From Sporosarcina luteola (GTDB lineage: Bacteria; Bacillota; Bacilli; Bacillales_A; Planococcaceae), in NCBI GenBank assembly GCA_014204635.1, contig JACHLS010000002.1:310001-374000 (forward strand): 64,000 nt of DNA, written 5' to 3'. Shown piece after piece: positions 25,705-34,787 of this stretch. Under the pieces are notes generated by a model. That model ran no database searches and was not told where the DNA came from. It saw nothing but the letters and a program-made list of their open reading frames with translations. Position 1 is the first letter of the stretch. The number at the start of each line of letters is the position of its first letter. Both the position numbers and the translations under genes were made by a program.

Positions 25705-26790
25705 TTGAAAAAGAGAATGCTGATCACTGTGCTTTTCTTTAGTTTACTTACTGGATGTGAACCTTTTATGAAGAGTGAATCGGTTAAGGTACCGAACGAT
25801 TTGGCTTTAATCGATTGCAAACTGCATTCAATGCATTTGCCGGAGAACTCGGCGCATATCACGGTGGGTATGGTAGGTGATATCCTTCTGCATAATCCGC
25901 TTTATACGTATGACAATTACAATCAATCATTTAAAGACATATCGGAGGAACTTCAAAAAATTGATTTCCTACTGGCTAATCAAGAATCATTGCCTGCTGG
26001 AAAGGAGTTTGGTTTATCCGGTTATCCGCGTTTCAATAGCCCGAAGCATATTATTCGAGATTTGAAGGAGAACGGCGTGGATATGATTAATTTGGCAAAC
26101 AATCATACAATGGATCAAAATGAAGAGGGACTTCGTAAGGCGATAGCGCATATGAAAGAGTTTGGAATGCCTTATATCGGTGCCTATGAGTCTCAAGAGG
26201 ATCAGGAGACAGAACGTATTGTAGATATCAATGGCGTTCGAATTGGAGTCCTCGCCTATACGTTTGGAACGAACGGTCTGCCAGTTCCGAAGGGTAAGGA
26301 TTATATGGTTGGCATCACGGATCGAGTAAAAATGAAGAAAGACATCGAGTCTATACGAGGAAAAGTGGATGTCGTCGTCGCTTCCATTCATTGGGGAACG
26401 GAATATGTACTTGAACCTTCCGCCTACCAAGAGGAGCTGGCTCGATTTTTATCCGATTCGGATGTCGATATCATCTTCGGCCACCATCCACATGTTTTGC
26501 AGCGATACGAAAAAATAGGGAAAACACATATCTTTTATTCTTTAGGAAACTTCTACTCGGGTCAACAGTTTGATACGACGAACATTGGCGGGATTGGCAA
26601 AGTAGACATACACAAGCTGGAGTTTGCCGGTCATGAAATCACGACAGTAGGAGATGCCCATCTGATCCCAACAGCGGTCATCCGCAATGCGCAACGGCGC
26701 TTTGTCGTGGTTCCTTTGAAACAAGCGGGAAAACAAGCTGCCAGAAATGTAACGTGGGTGGAGAAGCATGTGGGATTGACAGCGGAGTAA
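25705..26790 (+). CDS. CapA/PgsA-like metallophosphatase lipoprotein
   Basis: A 361-residue exported lipoprotein of the poly-gamma-glutamate CapA-like metallophosphatase family. TTG at 25705 is chosen because it gives the basic N-region KKR before a signal peptide with lipobox LLTGC (Cys18); GGGGAT lies about 8 bases upstream. Family motifs are VGMVGDILLHNPLY (metal-binding Asp), LANQESLPAG, MINLANNHTMDQ, VVASIHWGTEY and IIFGHHPHVLQ. No capB/capC synthetase genes are nearby, so capsule synthesis is unlikely to be its local role; such solitary copies have unknown substrates. It stands between two nucleotidase genes and ends at a terminator shared with the convergent gene. Confidence 0.88.
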   Translation: MKKRMLITVLFFSLLTGCEPFMKSESVKVPNDLALIDCKLHSMHLPENSAHITVGMVGDILLHNPLYTYDNYNQSFKDISEELQKIDFLLANQESLPAGKEFGLSGYPRFNSPKHIIRDLKENGVDMINLANNHTMDQNEEGLRKAIAHMKEFGMPYIGAYESQEDQETERIVDINGVRIGVLAYTFGTNGLPVPKGKDYMVGITDRVKMKKDIESIRGKVDVVVASIHWGTEYVLEPSAYQEELARFLSDSDVDIIFGHHPHVLQRYEKIGKTHIFYSLGNFYSGQQFDTTNIGGIGKVDIHKLEFAGHEITTVGDAHLIPTAVIRNAQRRFVVVPLKQAGKQAARNVTWVEKHVGLTAE

Positions 26791-26792
26791 AG

Positions 26793-26833
26793 GAAACGCG
26801 TCCTGCCAAAGTCGGTAGGACGCGTTTCGTTTT
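26793..26833. terminator. Bidirectional terminator
   Basis: GAAACGCGTCCTGCC (26793-26807) pairs with GGTAGGACGCGTTTC (26814-26828), followed by a T-run on the + strand. It lies between convergent genes. Confidence 0.88.
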
Positions 26834-26844
26834 AAGAAAAATGA

Positions 26845-29016
26845 TTATTTTGCTTCTTCATCTTTTACTTTTAAAGTGTAGATGAAATTGGAAACAATTT
26901 TTGCAGCTTGTTGACGAGTCGTGAATTGTTCAGGCATAAATTTGCCTTCATATCCAGATGCAATTCCAAGCTCATGAAGCATAGAAACAGCATTTACCGT
27001 TTCAGCAGAGTACTTGCCAAAATCAGAATACGGAGCTTTCGCGGTTGCTGCATATTTTGTTCCAGTTGATTTTTCGTAAGCGCGTTCCAGAATCAAAGCA
27101 AATTGTGCACGAGTTACATTTTGGTTTGGATGGAATTTACCATCTTCTCCTTTAATGATGCCAGCTTCATAAGCCGTGGCGATATCAGCCTTTAATTGAT
27201 CAGAAACCCCATTTAAGTCTTTGAAAGGAGTTGTTGCAGCACCTTCTGTTTTGAGATCGAGTGCTTTCACAATCCAAGAAGCCATTTCTGCACGGGTAAT
27301 TTTGTGACCCGGCTTAAAGTTGTTTTCTTTTTCAAGGATATTTCTGTAATAAAGATCAGATACATAAGGATAAGCCCAGCTATTTAAGGACAGATCTTTG
27401 TAAGGAACCGTTGCGATAATGCGGCCTTCTAGACCAGTTTTAACAGTCCCAATTCCTTTAAGATGATTTGCAAGGTTTTCCCAATCACTGAAACCAGGCT
27501 CGCTTGCACGCCCTTCCTCATAAGCTTTTCCTAATGATTCAAAACCATCTCCACCACGGGCAGTAAATACATTTGTTGCTGCTTTATACATCTTAGCATC
27601 TTCTACTTCTTTGCCATCAATTTTCAAGGAAACAATTCGTTTACCAGCTTCAGCCGTGCCGTCAAAAACAACTTGCATACCGGCTACATGTAAAAATCCA
27701 CCGTTTTCTTTTGGATATTCTTTTACAGAATGCTCGAATGTTTGTTTTAGTTCAGCACCGCTTAATTCGACGATGGCAAGGTTATTTCCAAACGGCAGTA
27801 CTGTAAGCACTTCACCGTATGTGATCGGGCCTGTTTTGATAGAAGCTCGGATGCCGCCTCCATTTTGGAAAGCGATTGCCACGTTCGGATCAATTTCTTT
27901 CGCTTTTTCCAGCATGCCGTCAGTAATGATATTGCCGAGGTTTGTTTCACCTGCACGAACTCCGCCTAACCCGCGCAGTCCACTCAAGAATACATCTGCA
28001 GTGCCTCCAGTAGGCTTAGCCATTGTATCATTAACTTGTTTCGTATATGGTGCCAGCATTTTTTCTGCCTCTGGATCTTTTGCCCCATCCTTGTCTACTG
28101 TATGAAGAACACCTTTGTAATCTTTGATAACACCGTTCTCATCAAATGTTACATCTAACTGTCCCAAGAATTTGTGATACTCATTCGTTTGAACAATAAT
28201 AACCGGTTCTTTATCCGCATTGACGACAAATGGCTCTTCCAATTTCGAGTGTGTATGGCCACCTACAATGATATCGATTCCAGGAACTTGCTTGGCGAGC
28301 TCTTGGTCATTATCGATTGCAGGGTTGTCATCAAAACCAATATGAGTAACCGCGATGATTTTATTGATGCCCATTTCTTCGAATGCAGCTACTGCCGCTT
28401 TTGCTTCCGTAATGTAATTCGTAAATTTAATTGCTTCTGGACTGGAGATATCTGCTGTCTCTTCAGTAGTTAAGCCGAAAATACCAACTTTTTCTCCGTT
28501 GATTTCTTTGACAATGCCATTATAGATTTTTCCATCTTCAGGTTTTGCGACGACTTTCCGTTCTTGTAAACCAGTAAAGTTTTTATCTTCTGAGAAGTCA
28601 ACGTTCGCAGAGACAATTGGGAACTTGGCTCCTTTGATAAAATCAGCCAGTGGCTTATGGCCTTCAGGACTAGTGCCTAGGTCAAATTCATGGTTCCCGA
28701 ATGTCAGCGCGTCATAGCCCAGATAATTCAAAAACGCCAAGTCTGCTTGTCCTTGAAACTCGTTGAAATAAAGAGTTCCCGAGAAGACGTCACCTGCATG
28801 CAGCAATACGTTATTCGGATGATCCGCTTGCTTTTCTTTCAATAATGCCGCAAATTGCGCGATATTCTCAAGGTGTGCATGAGAATCATTGTTGTGGAAC
28901 ACCGTCAGTGAAAAGTCCTTCGACGCTTCCTCTGCTGAAACGGCAGCAGGTGTGATGCCTGCCAAGCTGAATAGCAAGATGGAAGCAGCCGCCCCCTTGA
29001 AATACCTTTTTGACAT
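26845..29016 (-). CDS. SLH-anchored 5'-nucleotidase (SLH at C-terminus)
   Basis: A 723-residue exported enzyme. The signal peptide ends near VSAEEAS (residue 28). The metallophosphatase domain (about 36-270) has VFHNNDSHAHL, LLHAGDVFSG, LTFGNHEFDLG and IIVGGHTHSKL, the full metal-ligand set. The 5'-nucleotidase C-terminal domain (about 330-520) shows AFQNGGGIRASIKTG, the substrate-stacking region. Three SLH modules follow (about 540-715). It releases nucleosides and phosphate from extracellular nucleotides. Compared with the other SLH nucleotidase in the window, the SLH block is at the opposite end, and the two catalytic parts are of different subfamilies. ATG at 29016 has GAGGATG upstream; an extended -10 (TGGTATAAT, 29110-29118) lies about 95 bases before it. 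Confidence 0.94.
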   Translation of the reverse strand: MSKRYFKGAAASILLFSLAGITPAAVSAEEASKDFSLTVFHNNDSHAHLENIAQFAALLKEKQADHPNNVLLHAGDVFSGTLYFNEFQGQADLAFLNYLGYDALTFGNHEFDLGTSPEGHKPLADFIKGAKFPIVSANVDFSEDKNFTGLQERKVVAKPEDGKIYNGIVKEINGEKVGIFGLTTEETADISSPEAIKFTNYITEAKAAVAAFEEMGINKIIAVTHIGFDDNPAIDNDQELAKQVPGIDIIVGGHTHSKLEEPFVVNADKEPVIIVQTNEYHKFLGQLDVTFDENGVIKDYKGVLHTVDKDGAKDPEAEKMLAPYTKQVNDTMAKPTGGTADVFLSGLRGLGGVRAGETNLGNIITDGMLEKAKEIDPNVAIAFQNGGGIRASIKTGPITYGEVLTVLPFGNNLAIVELSGAELKQTFEHSVKEYPKENGGFLHVAGMQVVFDGTAEAGKRIVSLKIDGKEVEDAKMYKAATNVFTARGGDGFESLGKAYEEGRASEPGFSDWENLANHLKGIGTVKTGLEGRIIATVPYKDLSLNSWAYPYVSDLYYRNILEKENNFKPGHKITRAEMASWIVKALDLKTEGAATTPFKDLNGVSDQLKADIATAYEAGIIKGEDGKFHPNQNVTRAQFALILERAYEKSTGTKYAATAKAPYSDFGKYSAETVNAVSMLHELGIASGYEGKFMPEQFTTRQQAAKIVSNFIYTLKVKDEEAK

Positions 29017-29164
29017 AATACACCATCCTCATTTGTAATAGTTGTCCATCATTCTTTCATCCTAGTAAAAGTTAAATAATGATGAAAACGTAGTCATTTC
29101 CAGTTTATCATTATACCAACTAGAGGACAAATTAATTTTTCGTAAACTTCCAACAGAAAAAAGC

Positions 29165-29185
29165 CGGAAAGGAGGGTCCTTTCCG
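29165..29185 (-). terminator. Rho-independent terminator of the amidase gene
   Basis: CGGAAAGGA (29165-29173) pairs with TCCTTTCCG (29177-29185); on the minus strand the stem is followed by CTTTTTT. Confidence 0.88.
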
Positions 29186-29192
29186 ACTTAAG

Positions 29193-30914
29193 TCATTGAG
29201 CGGAATAGTATTGAAGAAGTCCTTGATAGATGGCTTCTGCGTAAAGTTCCGCGTATTGGTCGCTTGTTAGTTTTTTGTAGTCATCTGGGTTTGAGAGGAA
29301 TCCTAGCTCTACAAGAACAGCGGCTACGTTGTTATTGCGAATGACATAGAATCGTTGATCACGTACCCCTCGGTCAGCCATGTCAGCACGTTTGATAATG
29401 TTGTCATGGATCTTTTTGGCTAGGGCTTTGCTTTCCGCAGCATTTGGGTTCGTTGAAGAATCATAATATACTTCGGTGCCTTTTGCGGAAGAGGAACCTG
29501 CCGAGTTCACGTGAATCGAGACAAATGTTTCCGCATAATGTTTTTTCGCAAAATCGGTACGGTCCTGCAGTGTAGGGAAGGTATCACTGGAGCGGGTCAT
29601 TAATACGCTGGCACCCGCTTTCTTTAATTTTGCTTCCACACGCTTCGCGACATTCAATGTGATTTCCTTTTCTTTAGCGGAGTTTTTCGTAGTGCCTGGA
29701 TCTTTTCCGCCATGACCTGCATCTATGACTATAATTCGGTCTTTCAAAGGATTGCCTGATTGATTGAGCAGTTTTAAATAGTTTTTGTGGACATAGCCTG
29801 GTCCATTATTGGTATTGACTTTAGCCCAATAGCCGGATATTGATAGGATTTCAACTTTCTCACCGAGTTTGAATTTACCAATAACCTCTGAAGTGGAGTT
29901 CGCCGATTTTCGAACGTTTAAGCTGTCAGCCGTTACTTTTCCAACCAGCCCGCTCGTTCCGACGGATGGGGTATTCTCTTCCTCTTCAGGCAGGGAAGGC
30001 TCGGAAGGCTCCGTGACATCTGGGTCAGATTCGCCGGGTTCTTCTGTCGCTACATCATCGCCTGGTTTTTCAACGCCTACATCTACCGTATACTCTTTAT
30101 GAATGTATCCGTTTTTGCCATCGATGAGGATTAGCAGCCAATCGCCAGTTTGTCCAAGTACTTCGATAATCTCTCCATCTTTCAGCTTCCCGACGACATC
30201 GCCAGTCAACGCAGGATGGCTTCGGACGTTCAAGTTGGTGCCGCCGGTTACGACTTTAGCAAAATAGGTGCGGGATGTCTGTTCAGGAAGTTTCACAGGT
30301 AGTGCATATTTGTCATTCAACGCACGAGCGACAAATAGTGCAAATTGCGAACGTGTCAATAAATCGTTCGGTAAGAACTTTCCTGCATCTCCCTGCGTTA
30401 CGCCTGCATAATAGAGTCCGTTTATCTTTTCCGCGTATGGATGGTTTTTCATGTCTGTGAGCATTAGCGGATGATCAACCGTGATCTTTTCCGATAAGTT
30501 GAACGCGACGGATAATGCATAGCCCATTTCTTCCCGCTTGATCTTTTCGTTTGGCTTAAAATTGCCGTCTTTGCCGATTTTGAAATAGCCAAGCTCAATT
30601 GCACGGCTTGCATATTCGTATTGCTCGGTACCCTTTTTCAAATCCTTGATCGTAATGGAAGGGGTCGGCATGTCCTTTTTCTTGGAAGCGATCACTACCA
30701 TTTTGGCAGCTTGTGCGCGTGTCAAATTGTCTCCTGGGTTGAATTTGGAAACCTTATTGACAATGCCAAGATCAGCTATGTAGTGTACTGCGTCAGAATA
30801 CTCTTTGTCCGGAGAGATGTCTGAGAATTTGAATTGTGCCGATGAGTGTCCTGGGACGATGGAAACAAGAGCGAAAAACAACAAAGCAACAGTTGCCCAT
30901 TTAATTGTTTTCAT
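29193..30914 (-). CDS. SLH-SH3-SH3 N-acetylmuramoyl-L-alanine amidase
   Basis: A 573-residue exported autolysin. ATG at 30914 is chosen for its GGGAGG ribosome site and signal peptide (MKTIKWATVALLFFALVSIV); the frame is open further upstream without a start signal. Domains in order: three SLH modules (about 27-200), SH3 (about 215-275, TNLNVRSHPALTG), an acidic Pro/Glu linker, a second SH3 (about 320-378, DSLNVRKSANSTSEV), and an Amidase_3 zinc hydrolase (about 385-570). The last has IVIDAGHGGKDPG (zinc His), a conserved Glu soon after, FVSIHVNSAG (zinc His) and VLVELGFLSNPDD (catalytic Glu). It cuts the MurNAc-L-Ala bond in peptidoglycan. SLH and SH3 modules both hold it on the wall. Confidence 0.94.
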   Translation of the reverse strand: MKTIKWATVALLFFALVSIVPGHSSAQFKFSDISPDKEYSDAVHYIADLGIVNKVSKFNPGDNLTRAQAAKMVVIASKKKDMPTPSITIKDLKKGTEQYEYASRAIELGYFKIGKDGNFKPNEKIKREEMGYALSVAFNLSEKITVDHPLMLTDMKNHPYAEKINGLYYAGVTQGDAGKFLPNDLLTRSQFALFVARALNDKYALPVKLPEQTSRTYFAKVVTGGTNLNVRSHPALTGDVVGKLKDGEIIEVLGQTGDWLLILIDGKNGYIHKEYTVDVGVEKPGDDVATEEPGESDPDVTEPSEPSLPEEEENTPSVGTSGLVGKVTADSLNVRKSANSTSEVIGKFKLGEKVEILSISGYWAKVNTNNGPGYVHKNYLKLLNQSGNPLKDRIIVIDAGHGGKDPGTTKNSAKEKEITLNVAKRVEAKLKKAGASVLMTRSSDTFPTLQDRTDFAKKHYAETFVSIHVNSAGSSSAKGTEVYYDSSTNPNAAESKALAKKIHDNIIKRADMADRGVRDQRFYVIRNNNVAAVLVELGFLSNPDDYKKLTSDQYAELYAEAIYQGLLQYYSAQ

Positions 30915-31058
30915 GGTGTCCTCCCTAATTTTTACTATTGGTGTAGGTTTAGTGTAACAGTGTAAGTTCATTAAATCTAGAGGAATTTCGATAGAATCAT
31001 AGTGTTTTCTACATAAAACCGGGTGTCCCAAAAAACGGAACACCCGGTTCTAAAAGCT

Positions 31059-31964
31059 TTATTGGTCAAGACGTTTGACGATATCGATGAATTGTTTTTC
31101 AGTCAACTTATCATTCAATCCAAACGAACCGTCTTCATAGCCGCTCGCAATATGGTTATATGCGAGTGTACTAATATATTCAGTTGCCCAATGGTCAGCA
31201 GGGACGTCTGTGAATGTTTTTGTCGAACTGCCTTCCAATTGGAAAGCTTCCACGATGATCTTAGCGAGTTGAGCACGTGTCAATGAACCATCAGGGTTGA
31301 ACTTGCCATCATTGCCAGAGAATATACCGGCATTTGTGAGTGCCATTATAGCCTCATATTGTGGATGGCTGGAAGGAACATCGGAAAAGGTTGTAGTTGG
31401 AGTTGTCTCTTCCAAACCGAGTTCCTTATAAATTGTTTCTGCCACCTGCGCTCTTGTGACATATTTCGGCGTTTTCTCAGAAGCAGCCGGTGCATCAAAT
31501 GCTACTGTTTTATCATGTTTAAAATTTGTTACCCGTTTCGCGCCTAAATAACGTTTTCCCCAATAAGCACGGTCATTGACAGAAGAAATCATGACACCTT
31601 TGCTCGTGGAAGAATGGATAAACCGATTGGAGCCCACGTAAATTCCGACATGTGATACGCGATTGCCGGCTGTATTGAAGAAGACGAGATCTCCTGTTTT
31701 CAGATCGCTTTTCTTAACAGATGTTCCCATAGCATACTGTTCTCCAGTCGATCTTGGAATTGAAATTCCTTCTTTTTTGAAAACATATTGCGTATATCCT
31801 GAGCAGTCGAATCCGGAAGTGGTTGTCCCACCGTAAGAGTACGGTGTGCCGATATAGTTCCTCGCTGTACTGACGAGCGATGTTGGTGAATTCGCTGAGG
31901 CCATGGCTGGAATTGACGTTGAGATGAACACAGTCGCAAACAAAGCTACAAAAAGTCTTTTCAT
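31059..31964 (-). CDS. SLH-anchored NlpC/P60 endopeptidase
   Basis: A 301-residue exported peptidase. ATG at 31964 is preferred (ribosome site GGGAACC; product begins MKRLFVALFATVFIST); a GTG 27 bases upstream has no ribosome site. The NlpC/P60 domain (about 28-140) has the catalytic cysteine in TTTSGFDCSGYTQYVF, the histidine in VSHVGIYVG and the third polar residue in RFIHSSTS. It hydrolyses D-gamma-glutamyl-diamino acid bonds of wall peptides. The C-terminus has one partial and two complete SLH modules (about 155-301). The catalytic part is a close paralogue of the peptidase at 49263. Three WalR-like half-sites in perfect 11-base register lie about 90 bases upstream. Confidence 0.93.
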   Translation of the reverse strand: MKRLFVALFATVFISTSIPAMASANSPTSLVSTARNYIGTPYSYGGTTTSGFDCSGYTQYVFKKEGISIPRSTGEQYAMGTSVKKSDLKTGDLVFFNTAGNRVSHVGIYVGSNRFIHSSTSKGVMISSVNDRAYWGKRYLGAKRVTNFKHDKTVAFDAPAASEKTPKYVTRAQVAETIYKELGLEETTPTTTFSDVPSSHPQYEAIMALTNAGIFSGNDGKFNPDGSLTRAQLAKIIVEAFQLEGSSTKTFTDVPADHWATEYISTLAYNHIASGYEDGSFGLNDKLTEKQFIDIVKRLDQ

Positions 31965-32050
31965 TATGGTTCCCAAATTCCCCTTCCGCACGTTTTATAC
32001 AGTGTGCTTTTATCTGAAAACAATATTAGCATAGCTAAACCTTCATTTTG

Positions 32051-32078
32051 GTTACAGTTACATTACAATACCGTTACA
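32051..32078 (-). promoter_or_regulatory. WalR-like binding site (three half-sites)
   Basis: Read on the minus strand, TGTAAC, TGTAAT and TGTAAC stand in line, each separated by 5 bases. The WalR (YycF) consensus is TGTWAH-N5-TGTWAH, so two overlapping full sites are present about 90 bases before the SLH-NlpC/P60 start, the expected target class of the WalKR wall-homeostasis system. Confidence 0.65.
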
Positions 32079-32339
32079 AAAGCCTAGTAATCTTGAAAAC
32101 AGCTTCAATTCCTGTATTTCAAAGCCTCGGGGAACTTTCCAGAAAGCAATTTCGTTCCTGTTATTGCTAGATTTCCACTAGTAATCTAGATCTTTTGGCA
32201 ATGAAGAAGAGGTTCAAACGGACTAAGGAAACCATTTGGACGAATTGTGACAGACCTGTTACATATGAAATTCAACTTATGAAAACAGGCCCACCTGCCT
32301 GGAAATCTCTTGCCGATTCGTCGGGACTCGCACTTATGC

Positions 32340-32345
32340 TATAAT
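32340..32345 (+). promoter_or_regulatory. Extended -10 promoter of the glycosyltransferase-flippase operon
   Basis: ATGCTATAATC: a consensus -10 with an upstream TG, 47 bases before the start codon at 32392. Confidence 0.5.
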
Positions 32346-32391
32346 CATTCAATGTAAGTGAACGAAGATTAACAAGATGGGAAGAGAATAG

Positions 32392-33495
32392 ATGCGAAAA
32401 ATAGCTGTTTTCAGCAATATGTATCCTTCCGGACAGCATCCGACTTTCGGGATATTTGTAAAAAATCAAGTGGAACTCCTCCGTTCGAAAGGGATGGATG
32501 TCGATGTTGTTGCAATTGACAATCCCGCAAAGGGGAAAGGAGCTGCCCTTAAAAAATATGGGGCTTGGTTGACCAAGTCGTACTTTTATCTGTTGAAAAA
32601 CAGAAAAAATATTTCTCTCACGCATGCCCACTATGCATTTCCAACTGGACTCATTTCATTGATGGGAAAACGATTATGGAAGCTGCCGTATGTCATCACG
32701 GTTCATGGAGGCGATATTGACAAGATGGCGGCGAGAGGAGGGAGGATCGCTGCGATGACTGCCGCTATCCTTCAAAACGCCGAGGCTGTCATCGTGGTGG
32801 GGGAAAGACTGAAGCAGGATGTAATTCAACTGTTTGGAGTGCAAGAACAGCGGGTGCATGTCATGAGCATGGGAGTAGATACATCCGTATTCAAGCCGTT
32901 CTCAAAAGAGGAAATGAGAAAGGAATTGGATATTCCATCTCATGAAAAAGTGGTCTTATATGTAGGGAATATAATTGAGGCAAAAGGGCTGCTCGAATTG
33001 GTGGAAGCGTTTAAACTTGTGAAGCAAGAGGTTCCCGCGTCAACCCTTTATTTGATTGGTTCACCAAAGGATGAAGGGTTTATGGAGAAACTGGCTAAGC
33101 ATTTGGTAGAGCATGGCGTCAAGGTTGTGCAGCAAATGCCGAAACCACAGAACGAAATCGCACGGTGGATGGCTGCTTCGGATGTTTTTGTCCTTCCCTC
33201 ACACCATGAAGGATTCGGTCTCGTTGTTTTGGAAGCGATGGCAACTGGAACCAAGGTCGTCGGTACGGATGTCGGCGGATTGTCTTACTTGCTTGCCGAT
33301 CAAGCGGGGATTTTAGTGCAGCCGAAAAATTCCAGTTCCCTTGCAGCCGGAATAAGCCAGGGATTGAATGGTGAAGCGACACTCGATCAGCAGGCGATAC
33401 GGAGAAAAGTGGAATTGAATTCGTTTGAATCGATTAGCGAAAGACTTCTGGCAATTTACCGCTCTATAGAAGAAAAGGCAGGTCAATCCAAATGA
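32392..33495 (+). CDS. Glycosyltransferase family 4 protein
   Basis: A 367-residue cytoplasmic GT-B glycosyltransferase. The N-terminal domain starts IAVFSNMYPSGQHPTFGIFV and includes VITVHGGDID. The C-terminal donor-binding domain has VLYVGNIIEAKGLLELVEAF and the family Glu-rich motif LPSHHEGFGLVVLEAMATG, with the EX7E pair that holds the nucleotide sugar. Such enzymes build undecaprenyl-linked or lipid-linked glycans. It overlaps the flippase gene by 4 bases, so a sugar made here is probably exported by that flippase (inference). GGAAGAG lies about 6 bases before the ATG. Sugar specificity cannot be predicted. Confidence 0.92.
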   Translation: MRKIAVFSNMYPSGQHPTFGIFVKNQVELLRSKGMDVDVVAIDNPAKGKGAALKKYGAWLTKSYFYLLKNRKNISLTHAHYAFPTGLISLMGKRLWKLPYVITVHGGDIDKMAARGGRIAAMTAAILQNAEAVIVVGERLKQDVIQLFGVQEQRVHVMSMGVDTSVFKPFSKEEMRKELDIPSHEKVVLYVGNIIEAKGLLELVEAFKLVKQEVPASTLYLIGSPKDEGFMEKLAKHLVEHGVKVVQQMPKPQNEIARWMAASDVFVLPSHHEGFGLVVLEAMATGTKVVGTDVGGLSYLLADQAGILVQPKNSSSLAAGISQGLNGEATLDQQAIRRKVELNSFESISERLLAIYRSIEEKAGQSK

Positions 33496-34775
33496 ACAAA
33501 TTAATTAAAATTATCGGGGCAGTCGCCGTTATCAACATTCTTGCCCGTTTGATTGGTTTTTCACGTGAGATAGTGATCGGCAACCAATATGGGACTTCAC
33601 GAGTAGCTGACGCACTCGCAACAGCCTATACGATTCCAAATTTTCTTTATCTCGTCGTTGGCGGTGGATTGACGACTGCCTTCATTTCCGTCTATCACTC
33701 GACTTCGTCAGACAAAGCCCTTTTCATTCGAAAATCGTTTACAACGGTGCTAGTCTCGATTTCGATTATTACTGTCCTTGCTTTTATCTTTGCGGATCCG
33801 TTGCTCCGGATGGTTTTTGTCAACTTGTCTGAGCGTGAATTCGCAGCCATGTATCCACTCTTTTTGTGGATGATGCCTTCGACCATCTTCCTTGTTCTTT
33901 CAACTTGGATGAGTGGTTTGCTTAATTTGAATGACCGGTTTCATCTATCTAGTGTCGCCATTTTAGTATACAATGCAGCGTTTGTGGTCATTGGAGCAGT
34001 CTTGACGTATTGGATTGGACCAATTTCCTATGGGGTCGGAGCGCTAGTAAGTGCTGTATTGATGGTGCTGTTTCTCTTCATCGGCATTAAGAAAAGCAAT
34101 CTATCCTCTTTAAAACCATCATTTGGAATGACGGACGATATAAAACGAGTATGGGTTATCGCATTGCCTATCCTGCTTGGCGGGGCATCCCTGCAATTTT
34201 ACGCAATCATTCAACGGGTTGCGGCGACGGGCTTAAGTGAAGGGGCGATTTCGGCTATCAACTACGCTTCCAAACTGAGCGGGTTCCCTCAAGCCGTTAT
34301 GATGACCGCTGTGACGACAGTTATTTATCCGATGCTAAGCAAGAAGGAAGGAGAAGGGGATCATGAAACGGTCCGTTCTCTATACAAAAAAGGGATGCTT
34401 TATCTCGCGGCATTAATTGTTCCTGCAACAGCGATCGCCTATTTCTTTGCCGATCCGATTGTTCGTCTCGTATTTGGCCATGGGAAATTTGGTGAAAAAT
34501 CGATCTTGATCACTGTACCGATCTTCAAAGCATTTGCATTATCGATGTTTTTCTTGGCGGCCAACACCTATGTCACACGTTTTTATTACGCCAAGGGGAA
34601 TTCAATATGGCCTGTCGTATTTAGTCTCATCAGTGTATTAGGCATCAACTTAGTTGTCATTTTTGCATGGATTGATTCGCTCGGAGCTGTTGCAATTGCA
34701 TACGGTACCGTCATAAGTTCAGCGGCCAACTTCATCATGCTTTGGGTATATGCCCGAATCAAATGGAAGTTATAA
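33492..34775 (+). CDS. murJ: MurJ/MviN-family lipid-linked glycan flippase
   Basis: A 427-residue polytopic membrane protein of the MATE/MOP superfamily, with about 12 helices. The N-terminus is characteristic of MurJ: INILARLIGFSREIVIGNQ, then RVADALATAYTIPNFLY and GGGLTTAFISVY. The motif ISAINYASKLSGFPQAVM occurs in the middle. It is shorter than most MurJ proteins (about 500 residues). MurJ moves lipid II; coupling to a GT4 gene suggests it may instead, or also, move another lipid-linked glycan such as a wall-polymer precursor (inference). It has an ATGA overlap with the upstream gene and a strong terminator downstream. Confidence 0.85.
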   Translation: MNKLIKIIGAVAVINILARLIGFSREIVIGNQYGTSRVADALATAYTIPNFLYLVVGGGLTTAFISVYHSTSSDKALFIRKSFTTVLVSISIITVLAFIFADPLLRMVFVNLSEREFAAMYPLFLWMMPSTIFLVLSTWMSGLLNLNDRFHLSSVAILVYNAAFVVIGAVLTYWIGPISYGVGALVSAVLMVLFLFIGIKKSNLSSLKPSFGMTDDIKRVWVIALPILLGGASLQFYAIIQRVAATGLSEGAISAINYASKLSGFPQAVMMTAVTTVIYPMLSKKEGEGDHETVRSLYKKGMLYLAALIVPATAIAYFFADPIVRLVFGHGKFGEKSILITVPIFKAFALSMFFLAANTYVTRFYYAKGNSIWPVVFSLISVLGINLVVIFAWIDSLGAVAIAYGTVISSAANFIMLWVYARIKWKL

Positions 34776-34787
34776 ATGGTTTTAATG

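Larger units (their letters stand above)
31965..32391. other. Divergent intergenic region
   Basis: About 430 bases between the NlpC/P60 gene (-) and the glycosyltransferase gene (+). It holds the WalR-like site (32051-32078) and an extended -10 (32340); the rest shows no gene or RNA I can support. Confidence 0.5.

Noticed and set aside
30953-30966. WalR box upstream of the SLH amidase
   Set aside because: TGTAAC and TGTAAG are present but separated by 2 bases instead of 5 and on the opposite strand.
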